From the NCBI GenBank assembly GCA_002633005.1, contig NMRA01000577.1, positions 124,001 to 188,000 on the forward strand: a stretch of DNA of 64,000 bases. Reading direction: 5' to 3'. Positions 24,586 through 35,900 of the stretch are shown piece after piece. The notes beneath the pieces are model-generated. The model did no database searches and had not been told where the DNA came from. It saw nothing but the letters and a program-made list of their open reading frames with translations. The stretch is from Phoronis australis (taxonomy: Eukaryota; Phoronida; Phoronidae). Both the position numbers and the translations under genes were made by a program. The first letter of the stretch is position 1, and each line of letters begins with the position of its first letter.

Positions 24586-24734
24586 ACATGACTTTGGAAT
24601 GGTACATTTAATTGAATTGAAAGAGAGAACGTGTTTTGCTATGCGCGCCTGTTCATTTGCGAGTCGCCTGCATTAGGCAGCGTTGTAGGGTTTAGCTGGT
24701 AAAAAGCCAAATATCGAATTAGGCCCGCTACTCT

Positions 24735-24960
24735 AATAAAATCGATCTCATAATATTCCGTACTGTGACAGAATTCTATTCCCGTTATGAAAATAACATC
24801 GAAATCATGAGCGAATGAAGCCATCCAACCCTAAAATTGCGAATTCGAAAATGGTGCATGACGTATTGGCATGTGACTTAAATTGGTATCGGAAATAAAA
24901 TGCTATCACAGCAAGGAATATTATGAAGCCGATTTTATGGGTGTAAAAGATTTTCGTTTT
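24735..24960. mobile_element. Foldback MITE, family 2
   Basis: The left arm (AAAATCGATCTCATAATATT, then TTCTATTCCCGTTATG) and the right arm (GAATATTATGAAGCCGATTTT) are inverted counterparts about 225 bases apart. Confidence 0.65.
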
Positions 24961-25430
24961 TAGCCGGCCAAAATGGGTGTAACGCAGTTTTAATTAATTA
25001 CTCACCGGACAGAATACTTTACCAGTAGGACTTTAAGCAACAGCAACAAATTGGCCGGGCGATTATTTTGTAAAAGTTACAGGATCGAGTCGACGTTTTC
25101 GAACACAGACTAAACGGAGATCTTACGCCAAAAGTTATGACTTGTCACAAGTCTCCATTTACTTGCTGTGTACAGGAGGTAGCAAAGTTACCGACATACA
25201 ATGAATACGGCCCCTCTTTATGTTGCAAAACTGTATATGCTGTCACATATATTGTAGATAAATATTCAACACAAGTATGTTGTCAGTCATAATTGCTCGT
25301 CGAGACAAGAAGCAATCGCTTGCGGTGCTATTATTCCAGTTTACTTCCAAATTTGTGCGGCAATTTTCAATAAATTGCCCATTTGTAGAAATTAAGTCAG
25401 ACTTTGTAAATTCATCCAAGGCAAGTTCAC

Positions 25431-25565
25431 GGGTGGCGCACCATAGGGGGCTGGGGCTATAGCCCCACTTTTTGCAGTACTGCGTCGCCCATGGTCTATG
25501 GGCGGTGCATCACAGGGGTGCTAGGGGGCTATAGCCCTCCATTTTTTCAGTGCTGCACCACCCAT
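25431..25565. mobile_element. Palindromic GGGCGGTGCA-type element
   Basis: The element has repeated inverted blocks: GGTGGCGCACCATAGGGGG...GGGGCTATAGCCCC...CGCCCATG, then GGGCGGTGCATCAC...GGGGGCTATAGCCC...GTGCTGCACCACCCATG. A single-unit relative is at 30903-30975. Confidence 0.55.
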
Positions 25566-25946
25566 GAGTTGTCGCGATTTGACAAAGTGTGTGCAGCAAC
25601 AACTTCCAAAATGTCGTCGCGATTTAGCCAGAAATGAAACGTGTTCTAATCGAAGAGAAATTGATATTGTGTCACGGTTTTGTGCGTCGAAACTTCGTCA
25701 AATTTCTATTTTCTGTGGTATATTTTAGAACTACTGACTCCCGGCTATTGTTCTACTTAGTAAACTCCCTTGAGGACGTAATTAGCAGGCTGGATGCTGG
25801 TTGAAATATTAAACTATTCAATATATGGGTGGTGTTGTGGTCGTTAATTAAACTACGTTAAATTAAGTTTTAACACGCTTCAAACAGTTTTAGTATCTGG
25901 ACGACTTGACGACAGAGTGAGCCTAGTTATTTCTGATTCCAGCGCG

Positions 25947-28452
25947 ATGTCAAATGAACTAAGCACAAAATCTAACAGGCTTCTGTTGACGACTGTCTCT
26001 TTCAAAAACGTAAGAAATCGCGCTTTCGAAATCGGAATAGACGTTAAACAATTGCCCACGCTGGATACTCTTCGGGCCGTGAAACGCGATCGATCACCTA
26101 GCGGTTTTCGCCTTGACCAGAGCGTCTTCATGCTTATTTTAATAGCCGCGTCAACTCCCTTTATATTTCCAAAAGTAACGTCAGTAGACCCAGCAACAAC
26201 AATTCTGACGTTGATCCGGCCCATCCTTTCCCCCTTCTTCGCCAGTAAACGGTGCATCATCTCAATGGACGCCATGCATCCAAAGGTTTCGAATTGTGAC
26301 TTCTGTCGAAACGTTAGCGAAATTCCAAAGATCTGGAATATTTCGATGACGGAGTTTGAGGAAAATTTTGCGAACACTGGACGCCCTGTTGTCGTTGTCG
26401 ATGGGCAAAAAGATTGGCAATTGAAAAAGTCTACTGACTATGACACAATTAAGGAGATAATCTTGTCCGCAATCAACATGTCCAGGAAAGCTGTGAAAGA
26501 GAGATGCACTTTATCTCTCATTAATACTGGTTTTCAAACTCCAGAACAAATGTTTGAACATAGTGAGGATGAACTTGAAACCAAGGACATTCAGTGGTTT
26601 ACGGCGTGGTAAGTCTTCCAATTTGTTCGTGTTCTTTCTGTCGTTTAAAGTTGTACTAAACATGAAGTTAGACATAGGGCTCCTTCTCTCCGAAGACGAC
26701 CAAAAATGAGAAGAAACTCTTTTGAGTGGCAAGAGCTTTGGAAAGCTAAGGAAAGCTTACAAGCTGATTTTTTGTACTAGAATGAATGACCTGTCGTTTT
26801 ATTTCGGTTATTGGCTGTCACAGTTTTTGACCCAGGTTTTTAAGAAGGGGGCCCTCGGCGTCAAGGCAGGAATGTGGATGGTTTGTACGGAGCCTTTAGC
26901 AGTACTTTACAATAGTTTACTCACTGGAGTTTACTGTATAGTTCAGCTAGTTTAACAGATAATACGATCGGTAAGCAGCCTGTTTCATTGAACGCTCGCA
27001 AGGACGTGTTAACTTACACTTTGACTTTAAACCGTCACAGTTTCACTACAGACAAAAGTTGTTTAACCTTAATTTTGAACTCTCACTTAATAATCCTCAG
27101 AAACGTCATCATGAGATTTCAATGAAAGGAGACCCACGTTGTTATAAGAGATGGTGCACTCAAAGAAATTGTGAAAGTTGAATGTTAGGAATGACTTGAA
27201 CTTTCCATGACAACGGAGATATTAGAAAATGTTTTAGTGTAACTTACATACTACAGTTTTTGTATCCATTGTAGGGGCGAATGTGATTTGAAGATGCAAT
27301 CCATCTTACAGGAGAAGTACTCGGTACCGTACTTCCTGAATAACAGAAAGCAGACGAATCGATATTGGATCGCTATGAGCAGACATTTCACCATGTCCAA
27401 TCATGTAAGAAAACTACGTTTTCACAGTCCCGAACTGGCAACTATGAAAACTCCTTCCATCAATTTACTAATGAGTAGAGAATCCGACTGGTCATCAGTC
27501 TTACCAGTTTTGTTGGTTCACCGCTGGAAATTTTACATTAGTAAAATTATATCCCAAATTCTTTATATTTTGAAAGTGTTGAAGTATTCATTTCGTGTTG
27601 AAAGAGCGAAACGTGACTGGCTCAACTGAAATTCGTTTCATAAAGTTTTGAGCTAAAATGAAGCGCAACGAACTTCTTCAGTCTGTCGGTAATTATAGTG
27701 CCGCGTTTTAATCTCTCACATTAGGCGCTTTTTCCACTTTTAAATCTGACGACTTTGCTGTCACAGAAAGATTTCTACCAAGGTGTTTTTCATTTAACCC
27801 TAAACAGATTGATCCCAATCAATATTTATGGCAAGCTCAGCTTCGTGGAAAGAAGAGATGGACCTTACAACCGCCGCCGGAGTGCTACTTTCAATGCAAA
27901 TCATATCTGTTGGAAACAGTGGTCGAACCAGGAGAAGTCCGTGAGTACGATGAAATTAAACCCTTCCTCAACGGATGGTTCTCAAAATGCGGGCACGTTA
28001 TGTCAGACCATTACTCACTAGCCGGTGTTATCGCAGTACATCGAGCACCAGCTAGCGCGCATGAGTGTTGTTCGTATTGGAGGTTTCTGGCAATGACGTA
28101 GACGAATGGCAAGCAATACAATTGGTTATTTGTGTCTTCAGTGGGGACAGAGTGATACGTTTAACATATTGCTTGAACTAAATTTATTTGTATAATCTTT
28201 CAAGGTAAGATTTAAAGTGGGAATCGTGAGATACACTGAAGGTTTTTCTTGGAAAGGCTGCTCTGCTTGTGAACACCAAGACCATATTGAAATTAAGATT
28301 TGATGATTAAGCTCGCATTTGAAATGCACTGCCACTGACTTTTTTCCTTTTTCATTCCAGTGTTTCTGCAGACGTCGATATGGTTTCACGAAACGGAAAC
28401 CGTTGGTGGCGAGTTCAGTGCTGTTCTCACGTCAGTTTACTCTCCCAATTAG
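25947..28452 (+). CDS. JmjC/cupin-like Fe(II)/2-oxoglutarate oxygenase with N-terminal hydrophobic segment (4 exons)
   Basis: Exons 25947-26608, 27275-27404, 27808-27940 and 28361-28452 give 338 residues, with matching phases and GT-AG sites throughout. A hydrophobic stretch at residues 59-75 could be a signal anchor. If translation instead starts at Met62, a signal peptide would result. The cupin-type region begins around NTGRPVVVVDGQKDW (144-157). Iron ligands can be read: His264 and Asp266 form an H-x-D motif made by joining exons 2 and 3, followed by a GKKRW.LQPP strand, and the last ligand is His318 in WFHET. The protein ends 20 residues later. Known relatives hydroxylate protein or RNA substrates using iron and 2-oxoglutarate; the substrate here cannot be told. 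The start codon is the first in-frame ATG after an upstream untranslated stretch, and the first about 60 residues are the least certain part. A poly(A) signal AATAAA is at 28542-28547. Confidence 0.85.
27975..28013. mobile_element. Half copy of MITE family 1
   Basis: GGTTCTCAAAATGCGGGCAC then ATGTCAGACCATTAC matches one arm of the family. It lies 34 bases after the donor site of the third exon of the JmjC-like gene. Confidence 0.5.
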
Positions 28453-29843
28453 TTCTTTTATGACAACTTTTAAGAACACAAGAAAACAAATAACAAGAGT
28501 TTTAGCGAACGGTGTTATATTTGCAACATTATATACTACGTAATAAAACATATTCTGTTGAAAACAGGAAGATGACGGGCAGGATTTCCACTTCCGCACA
28601 CCTCTTTTCTTTGCAAAAATGTTTTTCTTATGCACTGATTCATTGCCGCTAGCACCCATTTCACTGTGATTCAAACCTACTTTCAGACTGGATCCCAAAA
28701 ATTTTACAGTTCGCAGGGCGTAACTGGTTCTCTAAAAGGTGGAAAAGTGTAGGGCTGCGAGAGGATGGATTAGTTTTAAAACAGAATGAAATGTATTCAC
28801 CACTCAAGAACGCGGTGCACGGGAGTGGAAGGAAAGTGTCAGTGACGTAAATCCCGGGGGTATTATCCTGTCTCTGTCAGTATACAGGAAAGCGCCTATG
28901 GCAGTGGCGCTCGTAATTTCTTTCGAAATTTACTTCAGATGGACATTGATGCGTGACTTTGGCATTGTAACTCATGCGTGTATGTTGACAATTGTCCTTA
29001 TAGTCACTTCGTGTTCTTGAAACAACTTGTGTACAATAAGAAGAGTAAACTGTTTTATCCCATATGCGTTGAATCTGTCGAGGGAAATGCGGCCATGTAA
29101 TAATGTCCTATATTCACCTTCCGCACTACTTCAACAGTGACCTCTGACATTGAAGGTTCAAAAGGTAGGTCAATGTCGACTCGACGTCGTTAGCCGGTTA
29201 GATCATCAAACTTTCGGAAAATAGCTTAAAGTAATACAATTGTAGCTATAACTACCACTCAACATGCAATCAGATCCAAATCGTAACATCTGGAACAGGT
29301 AATTATATGACAGTTATGTTTCAGTTTTCAATTTCTACATATTATATCCTCTGCAACTCAGGCGCCGATTCCTCGCAAATATCAAACGTTGTTGTTATTT
29401 AATATTTTCAGGAGATGTTACAAGTTCAATGCAAAGTTAATGTTGTTTTCATCTTTGTTATCTCTTTTCAAATAACAAATCGTTACATTTAGAAGTGTTT
29501 CTTTTACTAGAGAAAACTTGCAACCTAACGCGCAAGTACATATATATAGGATGTGAACCGTCACGTGAGAGTCAGAGTGAAGCATTAAAAAAATTTTCGG
29601 AAAAAATGAAAGAAACTTAGAAATTCGACGCGTATGGGATTCGGTCTAGGTCGATACGCCGAATAATGTCTCGTGGGATATTACTTCATGTACGCCACTC
29701 TCGGTACGTTTTGTGTATGTATTCTTTATTATCAACAATATTAATCACTGAAATTACAAGTCAAAATACTGTATTTTTATGGAACATTTAAAAAAAATGA
29801 CAATATAGTGACGTATGACCCACGTGTCGCGCGTTGTAAAAGT
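28453..29843. other. Intergenic region after the JmjC-like gene
   Basis: It contains the AATAAA signal of the JmjC-like gene near its start, and the left arm (about 29049-29689) of a long inverted duplication whose right arm is at 34112-34740. No coding exon is seen. Confidence 0.6.
29049..29689 (+). repeat. Left arm of diverged inverted duplication
   Basis: Its reverse complement aligns along its length with 34112-34740. Examples are TATCCCACGAGACATTATTC, TTGCGCGTTAGGTTGCAA, GAAAAGAGATAACAAA, TTGAACTTGTAACATCTCC and the block around CCGGCTAACGACGTCGAGTC. Divergence and indels show an old duplication. Neither arm has an open frame of note. Confidence 0.8.
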
Positions 29844-30040
29844 AGAGTTGAAGCCTCCGGACGTAATCACCATCCACGTCGAGTGAGAGCTCCTCTGCAA
29901 CACAAAATGCCTATAGGCAGGCTCTCGTTGTTCGTAGACGAGATAGAAGGTCTGAGTGACATCAACGATGTCACCCCATCCGCTACAATGCAAGATCAGA
30001 TAACGATAGAGACAACGAACGAAGAAAACAACACCACGAG
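29844..30040 (+). CDS. Alternative first exon 1a of the cysteine-module gene
   Basis: A conserved leader (29844-29896) is followed by an ATG at 29907 and 44 codons starting MPIGRLSLFVDEIEG. The coding part is acidic (Glu, Asp) and Thr-rich, ending ENNTT. The donor AG|GTAAAC at 30040/30041 leaves two bases, the phase needed to join the module exon at 36006. The leader is 77% identical, without gaps, to 32795-32847 upstream of the other first exon. A CACGTG box lies at 29821-29826, just before the leader. It could be an alternative first exon or the remnant of a duplicated gene start. Confidence 0.5.
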
Positions 30041-32794
30041 GTAAACATCTTTCTGTTTATCATTGAAAGCTGCCATGGCCAGGCCTTCCGTCAGAAAGCT
30101 AACTTTGGTCATCAAACCTTTTTAACTGGTCGCAATTTGTTACGCAACGTTCTCAGTCTGAAGCACAGGCATTCTTGACAGCTGCTTGATACGATACTAT
30201 TACAGTGTAACGTCGAGCGGTTGATAAAAGTGCCTGTGGTGTGAAGTTATTTCTTGGTTTGGAAGAATCAGCAGAACGTTTTACTGTTGCCGTGTTGGAC
30301 GAGAGACTATGCTCGGTCCATGACTTTACCCGCCGTGTCAAACCAAAGTATCCAGCCGGGGAACCAAGCTAAAATAATGTCAGTCTTCCCAAGCTCAGTA
30401 ATCAGGGCTGAGTTGCATAAAACTTCCAAAGTTATCCGCTGGATAAGTTTGATTGTTGCATGACGTTAGGTGCATTGTTCAACAATAACACCGTGACACG
30501 TGATAATGCGACGTCATTGTTGCTATACGGCGTATAACTTTTATGCAACTGGGCCCAGATGACTAAAAACAATTTGAGGTCAAATTTATGACGATAAGTA
30601 GTATAAATTTAAGTTGATTTTTTACGAAAAGCATTTTTAGCAGCTTTATTGACACAGCATTCGTATCACACAGTGTCGTTTGCTTCCGAATTATTACTAT
30701 TATTTTTACAAATCTTTTACTCTTGAAAGGTAGTACATTATCGGTGAGAAAAAGTGAGCTCCAGCTAACAACTTCAAGAGAAGTCCTCCTGTCCAACACT
30801 AATCCCAAAAGTGCTTCTCTTTCAACCATTATGATGTCTACCACGGACAATATACCTGTACACAATTTAAATAATACAGGTCAAACGTCCATCTTACTTA
30901 TTCATGGGCGGCGCAGCACTGAAATAAGTCGAGGGGGCTATAATCCCCCAACCCCCTATGGTGCGCCGCCCATGCCATTCCCTTGAAGTTACAATGGACC
31001 AGGGCCTCCTGTCAAAAACAACTTTTGATTTAGGCCACTTGCTGTTGCAAAATCGTGTTCCGTGCCTTGAGCACTAGTGATTTCTAGACTTCTGGAGAAT
31101 TAAAAAGCTATTGCAATTCAGTCCAGACCCAAGGAATTGCGTGTCACGACGGGATAGTTTTAGTCACCAAGACAGTATGGCTGTTAACTGAAGGGACATT
31201 GCATTTTGACGTGTACCTGTACAGTCTCTTCTCTATCTCTGTCGCCTGTTTTGAGTCTGTGAACTGTTTCCTTGACAATGGTTTAGAGTAACAAACCGAA
31301 ACGTTGGATAGGTATGTCGTTATTTACTTAGTATACGCGCTAATTACATTTTTGTAAGAAAATTATCATAAATTCAGAGCTTTACTTTTCTTAATATCAA
31401 AACGTTTTATTCACGACCTGAGACTTCTTTGCTGTTACTCGGTGAGCAGGCCATTAAAAGTTCGTATTTTCCTGTTCCACCGTATCCTAACATTCGGTCT
31501 CTTTCTTCAAGAGCCAGCCTTATATAATTGTATCAGAGAAGTGACGTGTGACAAGCAAGGAAATGAAATAGGTGCATTCAACGCGGAGCGTATTTTCCTG
31601 GCTGCGTCTTCTTAAAGGCTGTTATGACTGTTATTTATCCGAATTGTACATGCGGTTCTTAATTCAACGAATAATACTACATTTTCTTACACAATATCGT
31701 TTTACGTTCAAAAACGCATTTTTCAGATTACTGTTGAATGGGGTAGACTTCTTGAAGTTATTATATTTGACTAGAGCTATAAAACAACACAACCCGCAGA
31801 GCTATTTCGCAAATTCATTACAAATCCTCAATTCTCACTGTTTTATGCAAGACGTTCGCTGATACTGCGCCAAGAACGGCGACTTCTGCATTGACGTCAA
31901 CAAAATAAATGAATCAACACTGATCCTGTAACGGACGTCACGAAAACGCGGCCGACCTTGTGAATCACCGAATTTTAAAGGACAACACGGCTATTTTGAA
32001 ATGCACCCCACAAATGAGCATACCAAGTTCTCGGGAAGAAAACCTTGCAACCCGGCTTTTGGCAATCTAGTGGCGAAAGAATCATTCTTGGTTGCTAGTT
32101 CGTTCGAAAATACGATATAACGGTTCGTGGATGCGGTATCTTCCGACGAAAAAAGCACGACATTAGGCATCAGAAGTAATGCCACGCTACCATTTTTGAT
32201 TTTGATGACTTTTTCCCCTGCTTCCCTTCCTCGTTAATTGTCCCTCTCCCGAACTATTTTTGAGCGGACTCACTCGTCGATTTTCGCCACTTGTTGTATG
32301 GCAGTTGAGCTGGCTGCTAGATCAGAAGGAGCTAAATCGAAGCATTCCACACAAGTTCAACTTTTTGACACATGCAAAATTACAAAGCGTCAATCAAAAC
32401 AAAAAAATGATTCCAAATACTTTTCCGGATCATTTCTGTGCCATTTGTATACGACAAACTTCTAAACTAAGACATGCATGCGCGCTGATGCCCATTCACG
32501 GAATTCCGTGTGTCGTCGTCATACGGTTCGTCGTCAAGGCCACATTTCCATATATGTGTCCCTGTGATAGAGGGCAAATCTGGCCCCTGTTTGCATATAG
32601 ATTCCGGTGGTCTAATTATCCCTTAAGCTACTGTCAGAAAATGGTCACTTTGTACATTCCGGGTATCAAGCAGCGACCAAACAACACGCGCTCCATTGTA
32701 CATTATACAAAATCATGAACAGTGTTTTTTGCAAGTGTGTGATTCGATGTCACGTGAAATTGATTTAGCTTGAGCGTTCTGTAGTAAGCTGGAA
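30041..32794. other. Region between the two alternative first exons
   Basis: It holds the palindromic GGGCGGCGCA element at 30903-30975 and a possible Penelope-like motif near 31270-31300. An 87-codon frame at 30723-30986 runs into the palindromic element and has no matching splice phase, so I do not call it. Nothing else is recognisable. Confidence 0.5.
30903..30975. mobile_element. Short palindromic element
   Basis: CATGGGCGGCGCA at the left and TGCGCCGCCCATG at the right are exact inverted repeats, with a GGGGGCTATAATCCCCC inner palindrome. It is related to 25431-25565. Confidence 0.65.
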
Positions 32795-32902
32795 AGAGTT
32801 GAAGCCGCTGGACGTGTATTCCATCTACGCACAGCGAGAGCTCCTCTCGCCACCAGACCTCGCTTATCGTCCATAATTCTCAAAACTCCCAAAAATCAGT
32901 GA
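32795..32902 (+). promoter_or_regulatory. Conserved 5' leader of first exon 1b
   Basis: The 53 bases at 32795-32847 match 29844-29896 without gaps (41 of 53 identical). Both begin AGAGTTGAAGCC and both end GAGAGCTCCTCT. A TCACGTGA box lies about 45 bases upstream (32750-32757), as a CACGTG does before the other copy. A short upstream frame here is closed by a stop just before the ATG at 32903, so this is likely 5' UTR. A transcription start at or just before 32795 is inferred. Confidence 0.45.
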
Positions 32903-35900
32903 ATGACAGTTATTAGTAGTCATCAAATTATGTACTCGGATGAACTTGACGTCATGGACGATGGAATAAGCCGACCGCCATCTACAGTACCGCCGGACGC
33001 AATGACTTCAGACACAAACCAACCTGCAGAAAGTGAAAATCAACAATTTAAAGCAGTAGGTTCGTTTGAAGCCGAGGTTATGAATGACCAAGCAACACAG
33101 AAACCATCGGGGTCAAACGCTACCGAAAAGTAAGGCATTGCACATTTTTGTCTAAGATAATTTGCTGGTCAGTAAGGTTAGGCAGTTTCGCTACTTGCGC
33201 ACCTTCAAGAACTACTTTGACCGTAGCGAATGTTTAAAGAAGAAAAACGGACTAAACGTGAAAATTTCTTCACGCCCGGCTGGTCATGAAATCATAGGTT
33301 ATAGACAACATGTACTATAGTCTATGATAAAATCAATACTAACTTTATAATCAAAGAGTTAAAAGCAGTATAAGTAAAGCAGAGCAAAGTGACTTAGTTT
33401 ATAAAATATTTCATGGAAGTGTGGTGAGGGAAAGAAACTCTTCAACGAATTGTCTTGAATTAGAATTGAACGAAATGAAACTTAATGTCATTAAAAATTA
33501 TGCTCTTTTTAAAATTTCAATATTGCTGCTAAAAATCGTTCTTCTTATGCTAAATTTGTAAAACATAACCTTGTTGCAAAGTTGCATAAGCTTTTCACCG
33601 GTATGGATAAAAATGGCCAACTACAAATAAAATTTGACACAAGGTTGATGTCAGTGAAAAACGATCTAATAAATGTCATTTTCGCGCATAATTCTCCGCT
33701 TTTTATACCAAAGAAAAGACTATCGTTGTTTTGGAAACAGTAGGCCTACGCTAGTGACACGCCCACGCGCCATTTCCTTTTTTTCTCTCGGGAAATGATA
33801 GCAGCTTCTTAATAGCAAAAAACTGTTCTGAAATTCGGTTTGCTGGCATTAAAACACTGATTGATTTAAATTTGGAACGTTCTTAAAGTATTTTACGAGC
33901 GTAATTTACGGCGACATTTCCCCCATTTAATTTACGAGCGTAATTTTACTGCAGCACTTTTGCAATTTAATTTACGCTCGTAATTACGAGCGTAGTTTTA
34001 CGGCGAAACTTTTCCCCGTTTAATTTACGAGCGTAATTGTACGGCGACACTCCTGCAATTTAATTTACGCTCGTAATTACGAGCGTAATTTTACGGCGAC
34101 ACTTTCCCCTCAACGGCCCACCATATAATATCCCACGAGACATTATTCCGCGTATCGACCGAGACGCTTCGAATTCCTAAGTTTCTTTCATTTTTTCGGC
34201 AGATTTTTTAAATACTTCACACAGACTGTTCACGTGGCGGATCACATCCTATATGTATGTACTTGCGCGTTAGGTTGCAATTTTTCTCGAGTAAAGGAAA
34301 CTGCTTTAAATGCGACGATTTATTACTTGAAAAGAGATAACAAATATGAAAACAACGTTAACTTTGCACTGAACTTGTAACATCTCCTGAAAATAGTTAA
34401 ATAGTTGATATTGTAGTCACCTTGGAATCGCCGCCTGATCGAGTTGCAGACGACAAACTGAGACAGAACTGTCATGTAATTAACAGTCCAGTTCCAGATG
34501 TTACGATTGAGACCTGATTGCATGTTTTAACACTTCAAAAGTGTTACTCACACTGTTGCAACTGCATAAATTATTTTCCGAAAGTTTAATGATCTAACCG
34601 GCTAACGACGTCGAGTCGACTTTGCCCTACCTTTTGAACTTTCCATGTCACTGTTGAAGTAGTGAGGGAGATGAATTTCGGAAAACATTATTACATGGCA
34701 GTATTTCCCTCGAGAGATTCAACACGTATGGCATAATTTAGTATACTCAAGTAAGAGTGTGGTTTTTAATGACACAAATTTTGTGTAGGATTTTATTTGG
34801 TCAGTTTTACCCATATAAGCGCGACAGCTAACGGACTAGTCGATTCACGTGACTTTCCAAACAAAGAAATCAATACAATTAAGGAACTTGACTATATTTC
34901 CTGCTTGCACGAAGCCGACTGCGCTTTGGATTCTGCACCGAGGCTAGGGTTTCATTTGGCATATGCGAAAACGGAAGATGAAGTCGTATTTGCGATTGCC
35001 CATTGAAAGACAAATTCTCAGAACAGTCGATGTTTTTATAATCCAGGTATGTATCATACACTGAGAAAGCAGGGAGTTCCAAATTTGTTCAAAACCTTTG
35101 CTCCACACTGAAACCTCGGGCAAAGCCAGCACAACACTAGACCCTAACTTGGACATACATTCTTTATGACAATGTCTACATCGAACACGCAACAAACTAA
35201 GCATACACGCAAATAATCAGATGAAACCCTTCTCAATCAGTCCGTAGATGTGTTTTACAATGTACCTAAACTGGTTTGTACCACGCCTTATAACCACACT
35301 AGGTTCTTCCGAGCGACTAAAACACGGCCCATGCACATACTGGGTTCGATACTAGCGAACCACGTAGGGCTAAAGCGTAACATACACAAGAACGTTTAAA
35401 ATAAAACTAATGGTTGACAAACGAAAAATTCACGTACAGAAACCTCTAAAAATGGCTGCAAATGCCACTTTGCTTGAAATCACGAATCTTGCGAGACTTC
35501 ATAATTACGTTGGTGGGGAATGTGAAAGGGAGTATTGAAACAAGCGGCTGAATAACCGACTATGATAGAAAAAAGTTGACTTAATACTACAACTCGCAGA
35601 TCTTCGTGAGGTGAAGACAAAAATGGTCATCCTTTATAAGATGCCTATGGAAGACATACTGGTGTGGCTAATGACTTCTTGCCGGCCTTTTTCCCGGCTA
35701 TTAACGAATCCACTCTTCACTGAGGTTTGAGTGTCAATACTTGTTCACATTGTTCATTTACATGACAACATTCTGACAAGTATTATTTTATGTTCCTGCG
35801 TTTGAGTGTTTGAATAGTGTTTTCTTGTGTTGTTATCAATAGGACTGTCGGGATAGTCCATCCGAAACATCATCATCAACATTGTAATATTTCCGATAGC

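Larger units (their letters stand above)
21107..25946. other. Intergenic region between ZCCHC4 (-) and the JmjC-like gene (+)
   Basis: The two genes diverge from this 4.8 kb stretch. It holds the ZCCHC4 promoter-like block, an inverted pair of family 3 MITEs, a family 1 and a family 2 MITE, a GC-rich patch at about 24030-24150, a broken MITE around the N at 24425, and a GGCG(G/T)CGCA-type element at 25431-25565. I see no coding exon. Confidence 0.6.

Noticed and set aside
25880-26377. 165-codon minus-strand open frame
   Set aside because: It is antisense to the first exon of the JmjC-like gene. The plus strand continues in phase into an intact oxygenase, whereas the minus frame leads nowhere.
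32260-32718. 152-codon plus-strand open frame between the alternative first exons
   Set aside because: It contains scattered cysteines but no known module, lacks a splice site in the needed phase, and overlaps other frames of similar length.
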